Assembly (NCBI GenBank): GCA_903924445.1
Contig: CAIYBQ010000223.1
Coordinates: 1 to 14,491 of the forward strand
Length of the DNA: 14,491 nt
Origin: an uncultured Armatimonadota bacterium
Lineage (GTDB): Bacteria; Armatimonadota; Armatimonadia; Armatimonadales; Armatimonadaceae
Direction of reading: 5' to 3'
The notes under the pieces are model-generated. The model was given only the letters and a program-made list of their open reading frames with translations. It was not told the DNA's origin and searched no databases. The translations under genes and the position numbers were made by a program. Below, piece by piece: positions 1 through 7,894 of this stretch (positions are counted from its first letter, which is position 1; each line of letters opens with the position of its first letter).

Positions 1-1
1 C

Positions 2-1285
2 CTTGAGCAGGTGCTCGGGTTCACCGATGGCGAGATTGAAGCATCCGATGTCGAATCGGTCCTCGGACTACTGGAAGCCGACCATTTGTATGCATTAACG
101 CAGGCGATGGCTACCGGCGACATGTCAGGTGCAATCCAACTGGCGGATGAAATTCTCGATGAAGGCAAAGATGCCCGCTCAATTTTGAGGTCAGTCGCAA
201 GTCACCTGCGAGACCTCTTGGTGTACCAACTTTCCGGTGCGGCGGTGTTTTCAGACCGCACGGAAGATGAGCGTAACAAGCTCGCGCAGTTCACCAAAGG
301 TATTGGAAAGCAGGTTCTGCTAAACGCCCTCGACACAATCCACAAAGCACAGGCAGATCTCCGCTGGAACCAGCAACACCGCCTCGTGATTGAGCTTGCA
401 TTTGCACGGGCCTGTAGTCCAGTCGAACAGCTTGCCCCACAGGTACCCACTGTGGCTACATCGCAACCGCGGCAAATGGAAACACCGAGCGCACGTCCAC
501 AGCCAACGCAGGACCATGCTGTGCCATCGTTCCGCGCAGCGATCCCTACAGACCAAAGTCGTGCGGTGACGACACCGCCGGCTGCGAGTCCGACCGAAGC
601 AGCCCCTATCGCTCAGCAGTCTGCGCCTGAACCTGGGAATGCCCCAGTCGTACCGGCTGCGCTTGCAGCGATTCGTGCTGCGCGGGCAGCGGGCCGGGCA
701 GCACCGGCTCCCACGACACCCGATGTGCAACAGCCTACACCACGAGTGGAAGCGTCTGCTCCAGTCCACCACGAAGAGTCACCAATGCCTCCGAGCAAAG
801 TGGCTGTAGGTCTGGAAGCAGAGGCGACATCCAGCTGGTCACTCAACGATGTCCTTGGAGTTTGGCCATCGTTTCTCTCTGCAGCGGAAGCAATCAGCAA
901 GCGTGCCGGTGTGATGTTGGCATCCGCGCGACCAATCGGCGCATCGGATGGCGTCGTTGAAATTGCGTTTCACAGCTCAGCACATAAAGACATGATGAGT
1001 GATCAAAAGCAATCGGACTTTGTCCGCAAAGTGCTTGGCAGGTCGCTTGGATTAACCGAACCTATCCGTGGTGTGCGTTTTACCCTTGAAGTCCCCGCGG
1101 TCGTGCCACCGGACACAGGCGCTGGGAATAAATCAGAAGGCGACACCACAAACGATGCATCCGGCAGTGCACGCAGCGCTAATGATGATGAAGCAGTAGC
1201 AAATGCTGGTGCACCGGATGACCCCCTGTTGCGAGAGGTCCTTGAGGTCTTCGGGGGCAAGATGTTGGAGCATCCAATACACTGA
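2..1285 (+). CDS. dnaX: DNA polymerase III subunit gamma/tau, C-terminal part (5' end outside window)
   Basis: This is the clamp-loader subunit that couples the sliding-clamp loader to the replicative polymerase. The frame is open to the left edge (LEQVLGFTDGEIE...), so the ATPase domains are missing and the GTG at 11 is only an internal codon. The first ~135 visible residues look like DnaX domain III (EADHLYALTQAMATGDMSGA, then the helix around SHLRDLLVYQLSG). Next comes a long Pro/Ala/Gln-rich linker (about 430-830). A folded C-terminal domain follows (WSLNDVLGVWPSFL... to about 1110), then a charged low-complexity stretch. The end, LLREVLEVFGGKML, is typical of tau C-termini. I saw no A-rich slippery site of the kind used to make gamma by frameshifting. 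ebfC begins 30 bases downstream, the usual dnaX-ebfC-recR order. Confidence 0.9.
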   Translation, partial: LEQVLGFTDGEIEASDVESVLGLLEADHLYALTQAMATGDMSGAIQLADEILDEGKDARSILRSVASHLRDLLVYQLSGAAVFSDRTEDERNKLAQFTKGIGKQVLLNALDTIHKAQADLRWNQQHRLVIELAFARACSPVEQLAPQVPTVATSQPRQMETPSARPQPTQDHAVPSFRAAIPTDQSRAVTTPPAASPTEAAPIAQQSAPEPGNAPVVPAALAAIRAARAAGRAAPAPTTPDVQQPTPRVEASAPVHHEESPMPPSKVAVGLEAEATSSWSLNDVLGVWPSFLSAAEAISKRAGVMLASARPIGASDGVVEIAFHSSAHKDMMSDQKQSDFVRKVLGRSLGLTEPIRGVRFTLEVPAVVPPDTGAGNKSEGDTTNDASGSARSANDDEAVANAGAPDDPLLREVLEVFGGKMLEHPIH

Positions 1286-1315
1286 TCGCATACAAAGCAA
1301 TTTGAAAGTGAGTTT

Positions 1316-1693
1316 ATGACAATGGCAAATCCATTTAAAGGTTTGGGCGGCGGCGGTGGAAACCCACTTGGCGGTGCAGGCATGGCCAAGATGATTGAGC
1401 AGGTTCAGAAGAAGATGTACGAAGATGCGGAAAAGATGCAAGAGCGTCTTGAAGCGGCACGTATTGAAGGTGCCGCTGGCGGTGTAATCAAGGCTGTTGT
1501 CGATGGGAATGGTCACCTGATGTCGCTAACTATCAGCAAGGATGCAGTGGATCCGGATGATGTCGAGACATTGCAAGAGCTGATCCTGACCGCTGTCAAC
1601 GGCGCTATCAATACTGCAGAAGACTTGCGCAACGATGAGCAGCGTAAGCTCATGCCAAATATCCCAGGTCTTAACCTCCCAGGACTTGGCTAG
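1316..1693 (+). CDS. ebfC: YbaB/EbfC family nucleoid-associated protein
   Basis: A small DNA-binding protein that coats the nucleoid as a dimer. It is 125 residues, a little over the usual 100-110 because of a Gly-rich N-terminus (GLGGGGGNPLGGAG). The family core is clear: a long helix (MAKMIEQVQKKMYEDAEKMQERL), the strand pair AAGGVIKAVVDGNGHLMSLTI, DPDDVETLQELILTAVNGAI, and a Pro/Gly/Leu tail NIPGLNLPGLG. Two starts are possible, ATG at 1316 and ATG at 1322, two codons apart. GAAAGTGAG lies just upstream as a modest ribosome binding site. It sits between dnaX (30-base gap) and recR (12-base gap), where this family is normally found, and is probably co-transcribed with both. Confidence 0.93.
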   Translation: MTMANPFKGLGGGGGNPLGGAGMAKMIEQVQKKMYEDAEKMQERLEAARIEGAAGGVIKAVVDGNGHLMSLTISKDAVDPDDVETLQELILTAVNGAINTAEDLRNDEQRKLMPNIPGLNLPGLG

Positions 1694-1705
1694 GCACACA
1701 AAAGC

Positions 1706-2305
1706 TTGTCATCCTATGCGCGTCCGTTTGCCAGATTGGTTGCGGAATTTGAACGTCTGCCAGGTGTTGGTCCCAAGTCGGCCCAGCGCCTGGCTTTTCA
1801 TATCCTGAAACTAGATACCGAAGCAGTACAACGTCTGGTTTCGGCCATTGAAGATGTCAAAGCAAATATGAGGCAATGTTCTGTGTGCTTTCACGTCACA
1901 GATCAAGAGCTGTGTGACATTTGTTCGGACCAGCGGCGCAATCAGGCAATCCTGTGTGTCATCGCTGAATCGCGTGACCTCATTGCACTTGAAAAAACTG
2001 GTGAGTTTCGAGGAAGGTATCACGTGCTGGGCGGCCTTCTCGCACCAATGGATGGCGTGGGTCCTGAGCAGTTACGTATTCGGGAGCTGCTCAATCGCCT
2101 AGCAGAGGCATCCTACGATGAGCTTGTCATCGCCACGAATCCAAGCATCGAAGGGGATGCGACGGCACTCTACCTTGCAAAGTTGTTGAAACCTTTCGTC
2201 GGCAAGGTGTCTCGGATTGCACATGGCATCCCCGTTGGTGGGGATATTGATTACACAGATTCAGCCACGCTGATTCAGGCATTTGATGGGAGACGGGAAA
2301 TTTGA
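1706..2305 (+). CDS. recR: recombination mediator protein RecR
   Basis: RecR works with RecO (and RecF) to load RecA on gapped single-stranded DNA. The 199 residues match the usual family length. The N-terminal helix-hairpin-helix reads LPGVGPKSAQRLAFHIL (residues 18-34). The zinc finger has Cys58, Cys61, Cys70 and Cys73. The Toprim domain runs from about residue 82 (LCVIAESRDLIALEKTGEF) through ATNPSIEGDATALYL. The C-terminal segment has GIPVGGDIDYTDSATL. The start is a TTG at 1706. It is chosen because it gives the expected N-terminus before the hairpin motif; there is no good ribosome binding site, which fits translation following ebfC 12 bases upstream. The stop TGA overlaps the next gene's ATG by one base. 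Confidence 0.95.
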   Translation: MSSYARPFARLVAEFERLPGVGPKSAQRLAFHILKLDTEAVQRLVSAIEDVKANMRQCSVCFHVTDQELCDICSDQRRNQAILCVIAESRDLIALEKTGEFRGRYHVLGGLLAPMDGVGPEQLRIRELLNRLAEASYDELVIATNPSIEGDATALYLAKLLKPFVGKVSRIAHGIPVGGDIDYTDSATLIQAFDGRREI

Positions 2306-5300
2306 TGGCTTCGCTCAGGTTCGCAACGATATTGGGACTGGCTGCTTTTGTTTCCGTGTTGAGCCCGGCGTTCGCAGCTCCCCAAGACACTCCGAAGGCA
2401 TCGTTCCGTCTTGCAAAAGATAATGAATATCTTTTCCTTACCGTCAAGGTGGAAACGACAGATATTCAAGGCTTGACAAAGGGACTTAGCCCACAGAGCA
2501 TCCCGGCAATCCTAAAAGATGACTGTGTCATTCTCTCGCTGCTACCCGATGGCGGTAAACCCGTTACGATTACCTATTCACCCGCTGGTGGATTTGGGTA
2601 CACCAAGGATGGCATCCCGGCAGCCTATTTCAAAATGAAATATGGCATCGGCATTGATGGAACCATCGGCGATGCAACCGATAAGGACAGTAGTTGGCAC
2701 GTCGAGGCGGCGATTCCATGGGATGCGCTGGGTTGCGCACCGAATACCCCGCTCCGCGGCTATCTTCAGATTCGTAAGAAAGATGCTGCAGCCGTTGTAA
2801 CCTTTCCGGATGGAGTCGATGCAGCAACACCTGCAGCTTGGCCAAAGCTAGTCGCTCCGTTTGCGCTCGTGCCAAAGACGGCAATCCCGCTTATCGATGG
2901 CCGGATCGATAAAACAGAGTGGCCGGAAGCTGAGACTCAGATCGCATTGCCAGCATGGCAGACCAAGCAGACATCCACAATTATTGCGGTGCTAAAAGGC
3001 GTTGCCCCAACACTGGATGAGGCACGCAACCCCGCTGGAATCAAATCTATTGGTGCGCTCTACTTTGCATCCACAAATGCAGACCTCCTTAAGCCATCCT
3101 CACCTACCCGCGGCGTCATTGCACGGGATGGCAGTATTGGGTTCATCGATCAGCCCTTCCTTGGGATGGGGCCATGGTATTCAAGTGACCGTGTGGATCA
3201 TCATCGTCGCGAACTCCTCGGGATGCAGCGTGCTGGAATCGATGTCGCCTATTGCGTGACGGGTGGTACTGGAGTTGCCGGCGTACTTGACATGAAAGCG
3301 CAGATGGTTGTGTCTGCTGCAAAGCAAGAGCTGGCACAGCGCGGCGAGGCGACGCCTGCATTGGCTCCGTATATCGTCATTCCCGCAGATGATGCTCCTC
3401 TCGATGCAACAACCCAAGCTGGATTGGATCGTCTCTGGGACGTTATCCATCGCTGGGTGATCGCCACTCCACCGCAAATGCGACATATGACTGCTGTTGG
3501 TGCTACGACGCCAACAGGTAGCGCGATGGCGATCCCAGTGGTTATCGATGGCGAATCTGTCATCCTCCCATCGGATGCATCGTGGGCGAACACACTCCGG
3601 CAACGCTTCGCGGAACGGTTTGGAGCCACAGCTGGTAGCCCAACGCTTGTCTTCATTGGTGGAGAAAAGCTGACATCGAACTCATCTGGTCTCTTTGGCT
3701 CCGTTGGGCGAAATCTTCGTCCTGCATCACCAAACATCGCCATCGTCAGCCCGGGCGGACAAAGGCCATTTGTTCCGCGCAAGCTCGGCGAGACATATAA
3801 GCAAAGCTGGGATGCATCCCGCAGTGCCGACTGGGTTCTGATCAACTCATGGAATGACTTTGCGGCCGGCAATGAAATCGCTCCGAGCCGACAATACGGT
3901 GAAGGCTATGTTGGCCTGACCCGCCTCTATAAGACGAATGGCACCGCCGGCTCACTTGTCGATGTCCGGGTTCAAACATCCGGCATCCCAGCCGTGGTTG
4001 CATCACCAGAACTATTTGTCGCAAATGTAGTTATTCAAAACAAAGGCACTGCCCCCCTTGAACCAAGTGCGGTTAAAGTTGGGTATCGCTGGCTTCAAAA
4101 CGACAAAATCGTTGCATCCACACCCACGAGTAGCCGCCTGACTTCGCTTCTTGCAGGTGGAACGACGGTTACCGCGAAGGTTGGAGTCCTCTGCTCGATT
4201 GATGGCTCGACTCCCCTACCCGATGGCGACTACGTGCTTGAGTTTGTAACGGAAACAGCAAACACAACGAGGACCATTAGCCAAGCCGTGACGGTCCGGT
4301 CCAAGACATCGTATGCAGAAATCCGCGCAACATCGATGTCCACTTTGCAGAGAACCGGTGCCCGTGTTCCGGTTACAGCAGATGTACGATTTGCAGGTTC
4401 GAGTGGCATTCCTGCAGGTACCTATAAGCTGTACTGGCGTGTCCTAACGGCAGACAAAACCATGGTTCTCTCAACAGGCGAGACACAGCAGGGTAAAGCG
4501 CTCCGACCAGGTGCCTGGGAACAACTACAAGCAACGATTGATTTCCGTGATGCAGATCGTCAACCGCTTGCTGGCGCCTATCCAGAACAGACAGGGACAG
4601 CAGAGGGTGCAACACTGCCAAGCCACGTTTGGGTTCAGTTCCTCATCAAAGACTCCGAAGGAAATGTCATCACAGAACCCTTTGAGCAGTCAGCCGCTGT
4701 TTATCCAGGAAATGAAGAAGCAAGGGTTCGCCTGGTCGCACCACTTGGACAGACAACCTTTTCCGCGGGTTCTGAAGGCAATGTCGCCGTCAACATCGCG
4801 AACACAGGCATTGAAAAATGGGCTAAGGGATCTGTTGGCCTGACTGGCAGATGGTTTCAGGCAGATGGCTTCCCGATGTCAGTAAACCTAGCATTGCCAA
4901 CTGAATACATCAAAACAGAAGTACCTGTCGGTGAGAGCACAGATCTCCAAGTCATCTTCCGCGTACCGGATCGTCCAGGTCGCTACATTCTTGCTGTCCT
5001 TCCGATGCGTCCACCGGATTTCTTCCTGACAACACATCCTGTTACCCGCAGTGAAGATGCAGTTTTCATTGGCATCACAGTAACCGGCGGACGAGCAGTG
5101 ATGATTGATTTGCAGGAAAAATTTGACACGGATGCCGTTGCATACGAAAACGCTCCACGGGATGGCGATGTCGATGGTCTGGGAGGAACGTTCCCGGGTG
5201 AATGGTTCCCCGCAGATCGCTACGGAATCAATGCTGGGCAGCAGTTTTTCCCAAGTGGCTATGCAAGTGACATTTCGAGCGAGATTGTAAGATCCACATC

Positions 5301-5691
5301 CTTCAAGTTTGGCTCGACAGCTCCCGGGGCAAAAAATGCTGTGTCCGGGAAAGGTCAGCGAATCGATGTTCCTGTCAATAAGTACGTTGCTCTGCATATC
5401 GCTGCCGTCGTGATCGGGAAAGAACCTAAACCTGTCCAGCTGACGCTACGTTATAAAGATGGCAAAACAGAAGTCGTTACGCGTACTGTCCGGGATTGGA
5501 CATCACCTGTTCGGGTGGATGAAGCCATTTCGATGCGTTTTCCACGTAAGCGAATGCCTACCGGCGACCAGGATGCTCTCCTTGCTTGGCAACACTTGGT
5601 GATACCTGTTCGGCCATCAGCGGACCTTGTTGGAATCGACCTTCCCAAAGATGCATCCCTCAAGATCTTCGCAATCAGCTTAGAGCGGTAA
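2305..5691 (+). CDS. large secreted multidomain protein with GH99-like glycoside hydrolase barrel
   Basis: A 1128-residue exported protein, probably acting on a glycan; the substrate is unknown. Residues 1-24 form a Sec signal peptide with likely cleavage at AFA-AP. About residues 27-195 resemble a CBM9/DOMON-like sandwich, and IDGRIDKTEWPEA near 198 looks like the start of a second one. About 250-545 look like a GH99/WbsX-type barrel: GPWYSSDRVDHHRRELLGMQRAGIDVAYC is followed much later by LINSWNDFAAGNEIAPS (N514, W516, N517, D518, E524), a hallmark of that clan. After it come several Ig-like beta-sandwich modules (about 550-930) and a final sandwich domain (about 934-1128) that I do not recognise. 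The ATG at 2305 shares its A with the recR stop, and GGGAG lies about 12 bases upstream. A TTG one codon earlier is less likely. Catalytic residues cannot be assigned here, and a non-catalytic role is possible. Confidence 0.8.
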   Translation: MASLRFATILGLAAFVSVLSPAFAAPQDTPKASFRLAKDNEYLFLTVKVETTDIQGLTKGLSPQSIPAILKDDCVILSLLPDGGKPVTITYSPAGGFGYTKDGIPAAYFKMKYGIGIDGTIGDATDKDSSWHVEAAIPWDALGCAPNTPLRGYLQIRKKDAAAVVTFPDGVDAATPAAWPKLVAPFALVPKTAIPLIDGRIDKTEWPEAETQIALPAWQTKQTSTIIAVLKGVAPTLDEARNPAGIKSIGALYFASTNADLLKPSSPTRGVIARDGSIGFIDQPFLGMGPWYSSDRVDHHRRELLGMQRAGIDVAYCVTGGTGVAGVLDMKAQMVVSAAKQELAQRGEATPALAPYIVIPADDAPLDATTQAGLDRLWDVIHRWVIATPPQMRHMTAVGATTPTGSAMAIPVVIDGESVILPSDASWANTLRQRFAERFGATAGSPTLVFIGGEKLTSNSSGLFGSVGRNLRPASPNIAIVSPGGQRPFVPRKLGETYKQSWDASRSADWVLINSWNDFAAGNEIAPSRQYGEGYVGLTRLYKTNGTAGSLVDVRVQTSGIPAVVASPELFVANVVIQNKGTAPLEPSAVKVGYRWLQNDKIVASTPTSSRLTSLLAGGTTVTAKVGVLCSIDGSTPLPDGDYVLEFVTETANTTRTISQAVTVRSKTSYAEIRATSMSTLQRTGARVPVTADVRFAGSSGIPAGTYKLYWRVLTADKTMVLSTGETQQGKALRPGAWEQLQATIDFRDADRQPLAGAYPEQTGTAEGATLPSHVWVQFLIKDSEGNVITEPFEQSAAVYPGNEEARVRLVAPLGQTTFSAGSEGNVAVNIANTGIEKWAKGSVGLTGRWFQADGFPMSVNLALPTEYIKTEVPVGESTDLQVIFRVPDRPGRYILAVLPMRPPDFFLTTHPVTRSEDAVFIGITVTGGRAVMIDLQEKFDTDAVAYENAPRDGDVDGLGGTFPGEWFPADRYGINAGQQFFPSGYASDISSEIVRSTSFKFGSTAPGAKNAVSGKGQRIDVPVNKYVALHIAAVVIGKEPKPVQLTLRYKDGKTEVVTRTVRDWTSPVRVDEAISMRFPRKRMPTGDQDALLAWQHLVIPVRPSADLVGIDLPKDASLKIFAISLER

Positions 5692-5784
5692 GTCGCTCTT
5701 TGTATTGGGTAGGATGAACCATGCGCGGGATGGTCGGAGTTTCCCTGTCCTATGAGACGTGACCTAGATGTGGAGATAGCCTGA

Positions 5785-6990
5785 ATGTCAGTTTGGGATG
5801 TAATCGTAGTTGGTTCCGGGCCGGCGGGTGCGACGTGTGCATGGAAGTGTGCTGAAAGCGGTCTAAAAACTCTCCTTATCGACAGAAATGCCACCTTTCC
5901 ACGTTACAAACCGTGCGGCGGTGGCATTCCTGTGTCACTACAAAACCATGTCAGTGGCCTGAATCCAGATGGCTTTCTCGAAACAACGGTTACCCACCTT
6001 CGACACTCGTGGAAGGGTAAAGACCCTGTCCTTGCTCCGATGCTGACTGCAGATGACAAGCCATCCGAGGTTTGGATGGTGATGCGGCCGAAGTTTGACC
6101 ACTATCTACAGACTCGAGCTGAGACCGAAGGGGCTACTGTCATTCTAGGTGGCAAGGTGACACAGGTCGAACCGGATGCAGCTGGCGTGTCCGTAACGAC
6201 CGATGACGGCACTATATATCGGAGCCGCTACGTCGTTGGCGCGGATGGTGCTAAGGGTGTCGTAGGTTCGCGGGTAGGTTTGCGCCTGAACAAACGCTGG
6301 GGAATTGCCCGTGAAGCAGAAATCCCCTATGAGAATGCCACTCCGGAAAATCCTTGGCATCCTCAGCTTGAAAAGGCGGCGTGCTACCTTGACTACGGAA
6401 CGGTCAAAAACGGCTATGCGTGGATTTTTCCTAAGCTAGGAATTCTGTCCGTTGGCGCGGGAATGCTTACACCTAAGAAGCCAACTCCTGCAGGACTAAA
6501 TACAGTTGCGGTTACGCTTCTGAATGCGATGAAGACGCAGCTCACATCGGCTGGATTATCAACGGATTTACTGGGAACGGACATCAAAATCTGGGCGCAT
6601 CCAATCCCCTATTGGACCGGTACGGAGCCAATTGTCGATGTGACTGGCAGGGTGTTACTCGTCGGTGATGCGGCAGGCTTAGTGCAACCACTCTTTGGAG
6701 AAGGCATTCAATACGCTGTCCGAAGTGGAGCACAAGCTGCGATACATATTGCATCCGATACCGTCTCCAGCTACGCGGACAGCATTCGAACGATGTTTGG
6801 TGGTGAATTTGATGCGGCAAATCGTGTTGCAAAACTGTTTCATCGAACACCGTATTTGTCCTACAAGCTAGGAGTAAAGAATCCTGCAGGCACTAAACTG
6901 GTTGGCCGCTTGATGTCTGGGGATTTACAGCTCGAAGGGATCGAGCAGCGCATCATGGACAAGCTTCGTCCAGCCGCGATAACCCGTTAG
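5785..6990 (+). CDS. geranylgeranyl reductase family FAD-dependent oxidoreductase
   Basis: A flavoprotein of the family that reduces prenyl double bonds, as in chlorophyll phytyl tails, archaeal lipids or menaquinone side chains. The 401 residues fit the family. The N-terminal FAD dinucleotide fold is VIVVGSGPAGATCAW (GxGxxG at residues 10-15). It is followed by the family signature PRYKPCGGGIP (near 39-49), then VVGADGAKGVVG, the NGYAWIFPK motif, and the second FAD motif VLLVGDAAGLVQPLFGEGI (near 290-308). GGAGA at 5772-5776 supports the ATG start. It lies 93 bases after the exoprotein gene with no clear terminator between, so it may be the last gene of that operon. The substrate is unknown. 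Reduction of a quinone or lipid prenyl chain is the best guess from the family, but related halogenases and hydroxylases share the fold. Confidence 0.85.
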   Translation: MSVWDVIVVGSGPAGATCAWKCAESGLKTLLIDRNATFPRYKPCGGGIPVSLQNHVSGLNPDGFLETTVTHLRHSWKGKDPVLAPMLTADDKPSEVWMVMRPKFDHYLQTRAETEGATVILGGKVTQVEPDAAGVSVTTDDGTIYRSRYVVGADGAKGVVGSRVGLRLNKRWGIAREAEIPYENATPENPWHPQLEKAACYLDYGTVKNGYAWIFPKLGILSVGAGMLTPKKPTPAGLNTVAVTLLNAMKTQLTSAGLSTDLLGTDIKIWAHPIPYWTGTEPIVDVTGRVLLVGDAAGLVQPLFGEGIQYAVRSGAQAAIHIASDTVSSYADSIRTMFGGEFDAANRVAKLFHRTPYLSYKLGVKNPAGTKLVGRLMSGDLQLEGIEQRIMDKLRPAAITR

Positions 6991-7037
6991 CGAAAACGTG
7001 GGGGTTGGATTCACGATAGAGCTCATAAGGAGTCAGC

Positions 7038-7094
7038 ATGCGTCCATTACGTTACGTTACGTTACTTCTCATGACAGACCCCATGAGGCGTTAA
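7038..7094 (+). CDS. possible 18-codon leader peptide
   Basis: An ATG with a full AAGGAG at 7027-7032, five bases upstream, opens an 18-residue frame: MRPLRYVTLLLMTDPMRR, ending with TAA. The ribosome binding site is better than for most genes in the window. The frame contains the GTTAC tandem repeat and a small hairpin (7068-7087). It could be a translated leader for the gene at 7415, 320 bases away, or the start of a decayed gene. The short length makes chance quite possible. Confidence 0.3.
   Translation: MRPLRYVTLLLMTDPMRR
7046..7065 (+). repeat. four-unit pentanucleotide tandem repeat (ATTAC + 3x GTTAC)
   Basis: The sequence reads ATTAC followed by three copies of GTTAC. It lies inside the small 7038 frame. 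A unit of five bases would shift that frame if copy number changed. Confidence 0.75.
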
Positions 7095-7291
7095 ATATCT
7101 TGTTGACGCGCAATTCACTATCTGTGTGTGATGATCATCTTGAGTGGGATCTAAAAAAATTAATCCACATATGACACATCGACACCATATCGAAGGGTGA
7201 TATGGGCTTTCAAACCTGATTTCAAGTATATTTCGCAAATAGTTTGTGTTTTGGAAATTATTTCATTTGCAAGTATCGTAATATGTCTGCG

Positions 7292-7309
7292 CAGCCATTC
7301 ACATGGCTG
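7292..7309 (+). other. perfect hairpin CAGCCAT-TCAC-ATGGCTG
   Basis: A 7-base-pair perfect stem with a four-base loop, about 105 bases before the gene at 7415. No T-run follows, so it is not an intrinsic terminator. It may be part of a structured 5' leader or a protein binding site. A second perfect stem, CCATATC/GATATGG with a 7-base loop, lies at 7185-7205. Confidence 0.45.
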
Positions 7310-7414
7310 AAGCGTGGATGATAAGTAATGTAATGCGTTTTCTGCGTACAGAACTGTCAATCACGCGACAATTCATAAAAGAATTATCCATTTTGATTGG
7401 AAATTGGAGAATTA

Positions 7415-7816
7415 ATGGCACGTAGAACAACCAAACTGGTTGCCGAACCGGTTCCAGAACCGACACCGGTAGTTGATGCCCCTATTCGGCGACGTCGTCG
7501 TCGGACAACCATCGATACTGAAACACAGTCCAGCCGTCTCGTCAGTGCGTTACTTGCAACACGTGGTGCACGTGGAGCGTCCCAAACAGAGCTGCGTAAC
7601 ATCATGCAATGGGCACGTGGTGTAAATGCTGAAGCAGAGCATTTTAAGACAGTTAGTGGCCGCCAACGTCGAATCCGCCAGCAGGGAACGGCTGACCGCC
7701 TTGCTGCTTTTCAACTGGACAAAACGCTACTTGATGGTGTTTTGGATGGGAAGATTGGCATCGATATCGATGACAGCGGACAGATCATCTTCCTAAATGT
7801 TGAAGGTGCAGAATAG
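7415..7816 (+). CDS. basic 133-residue protein of unknown function
   Basis: I do not recognise this protein. The ATG at 7415 has GGAGA at 7406-7410, five to eight bases upstream; a TTG at 7397 is in frame but has no such support. The N-terminus is a Pro/Val/Glu-rich stretch (EPVPEPTPVVDAP) followed by a run of six arginines. The rest looks like a small helical domain (SSRLVSALLATRGARGASQTELRNIMQW...) with several basic residues (SGRQRRIRQQGTADRL), ending in short strand-like IGIDIDDSGQIIFLNVE. There is no signal peptide or membrane segment. The positive N-terminus suggests nucleic-acid binding, and the TRGARGASQTELRNIM stretch could be a winged-helix-like fold, but both are inference. It is a single-gene unit: an AT-rich region lies upstream and a strong terminator downstream. 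Confidence 0.8.
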   Translation: MARRTTKLVAEPVPEPTPVVDAPIRRRRRRTTIDTETQSSRLVSALLATRGARGASQTELRNIMQWARGVNAEAEHFKTVSGRQRRIRQQGTADRLAAFQLDKTLLDGVLDGKIGIDIDDSGQIIFLNVEGAE

Positions 7817-7842
7817 TTGCGAAACTAAACTCCCAGTGAACG

Positions 7843-7878
7843 AGACCGGTGCATCGAAAAATGCATCGGTCTTTTTTT
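7843..7878 (+). terminator. intrinsic terminator after the 7415 gene
   Basis: The stem AGACCGGTGCAT pairs with ATGCATCGGTCT (one G-U pair) around the loop CGAAAA and runs into seven T residues. It begins 26 bases after the stop codon at 7816. The T-run lies only on the plus side, so it serves the plus-strand gene rather than the converging plsC. Confidence 0.92.
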
Positions 7879-7894
7879 GTAACTGGCGAATGGA

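Larger units (their letters stand above)
6991..7414. other. AT-rich 424-base intergenic region with inverted repeats
   Basis: This stretch is visibly richer in A and T than the genes around it and has no long ORF of its own. It holds a possible 18-codon ORF (7038-7094), a short GTTAC tandem repeat, the palindrome GATGATCATC near 7130, and perfect inverted repeats at 7068-7087, 7185-7205, 7292-7309 and 7370-7385. None is followed by a T-run, so none looks like a terminator for the upstream reductase. A weak promoter-like pair, TTGGAA and TATCGT 17 bases apart (about 7254-7282), could drive the 7415 gene, but I would not rely on it. Confidence 0.6.

Noticed and set aside
3249..3872. A 207-codon minus-strand ORF inside the exoprotein gene.
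   Set aside because: Antisense shadow of a well-supported frame with signal peptide and GH99-like motifs; no ribosome binding site.
7131..7141. The 10-base palindrome GATGATCATC as an operator.
   Set aside because: Short AT-rich palindromes are common in such a region; it stays as a mention only.
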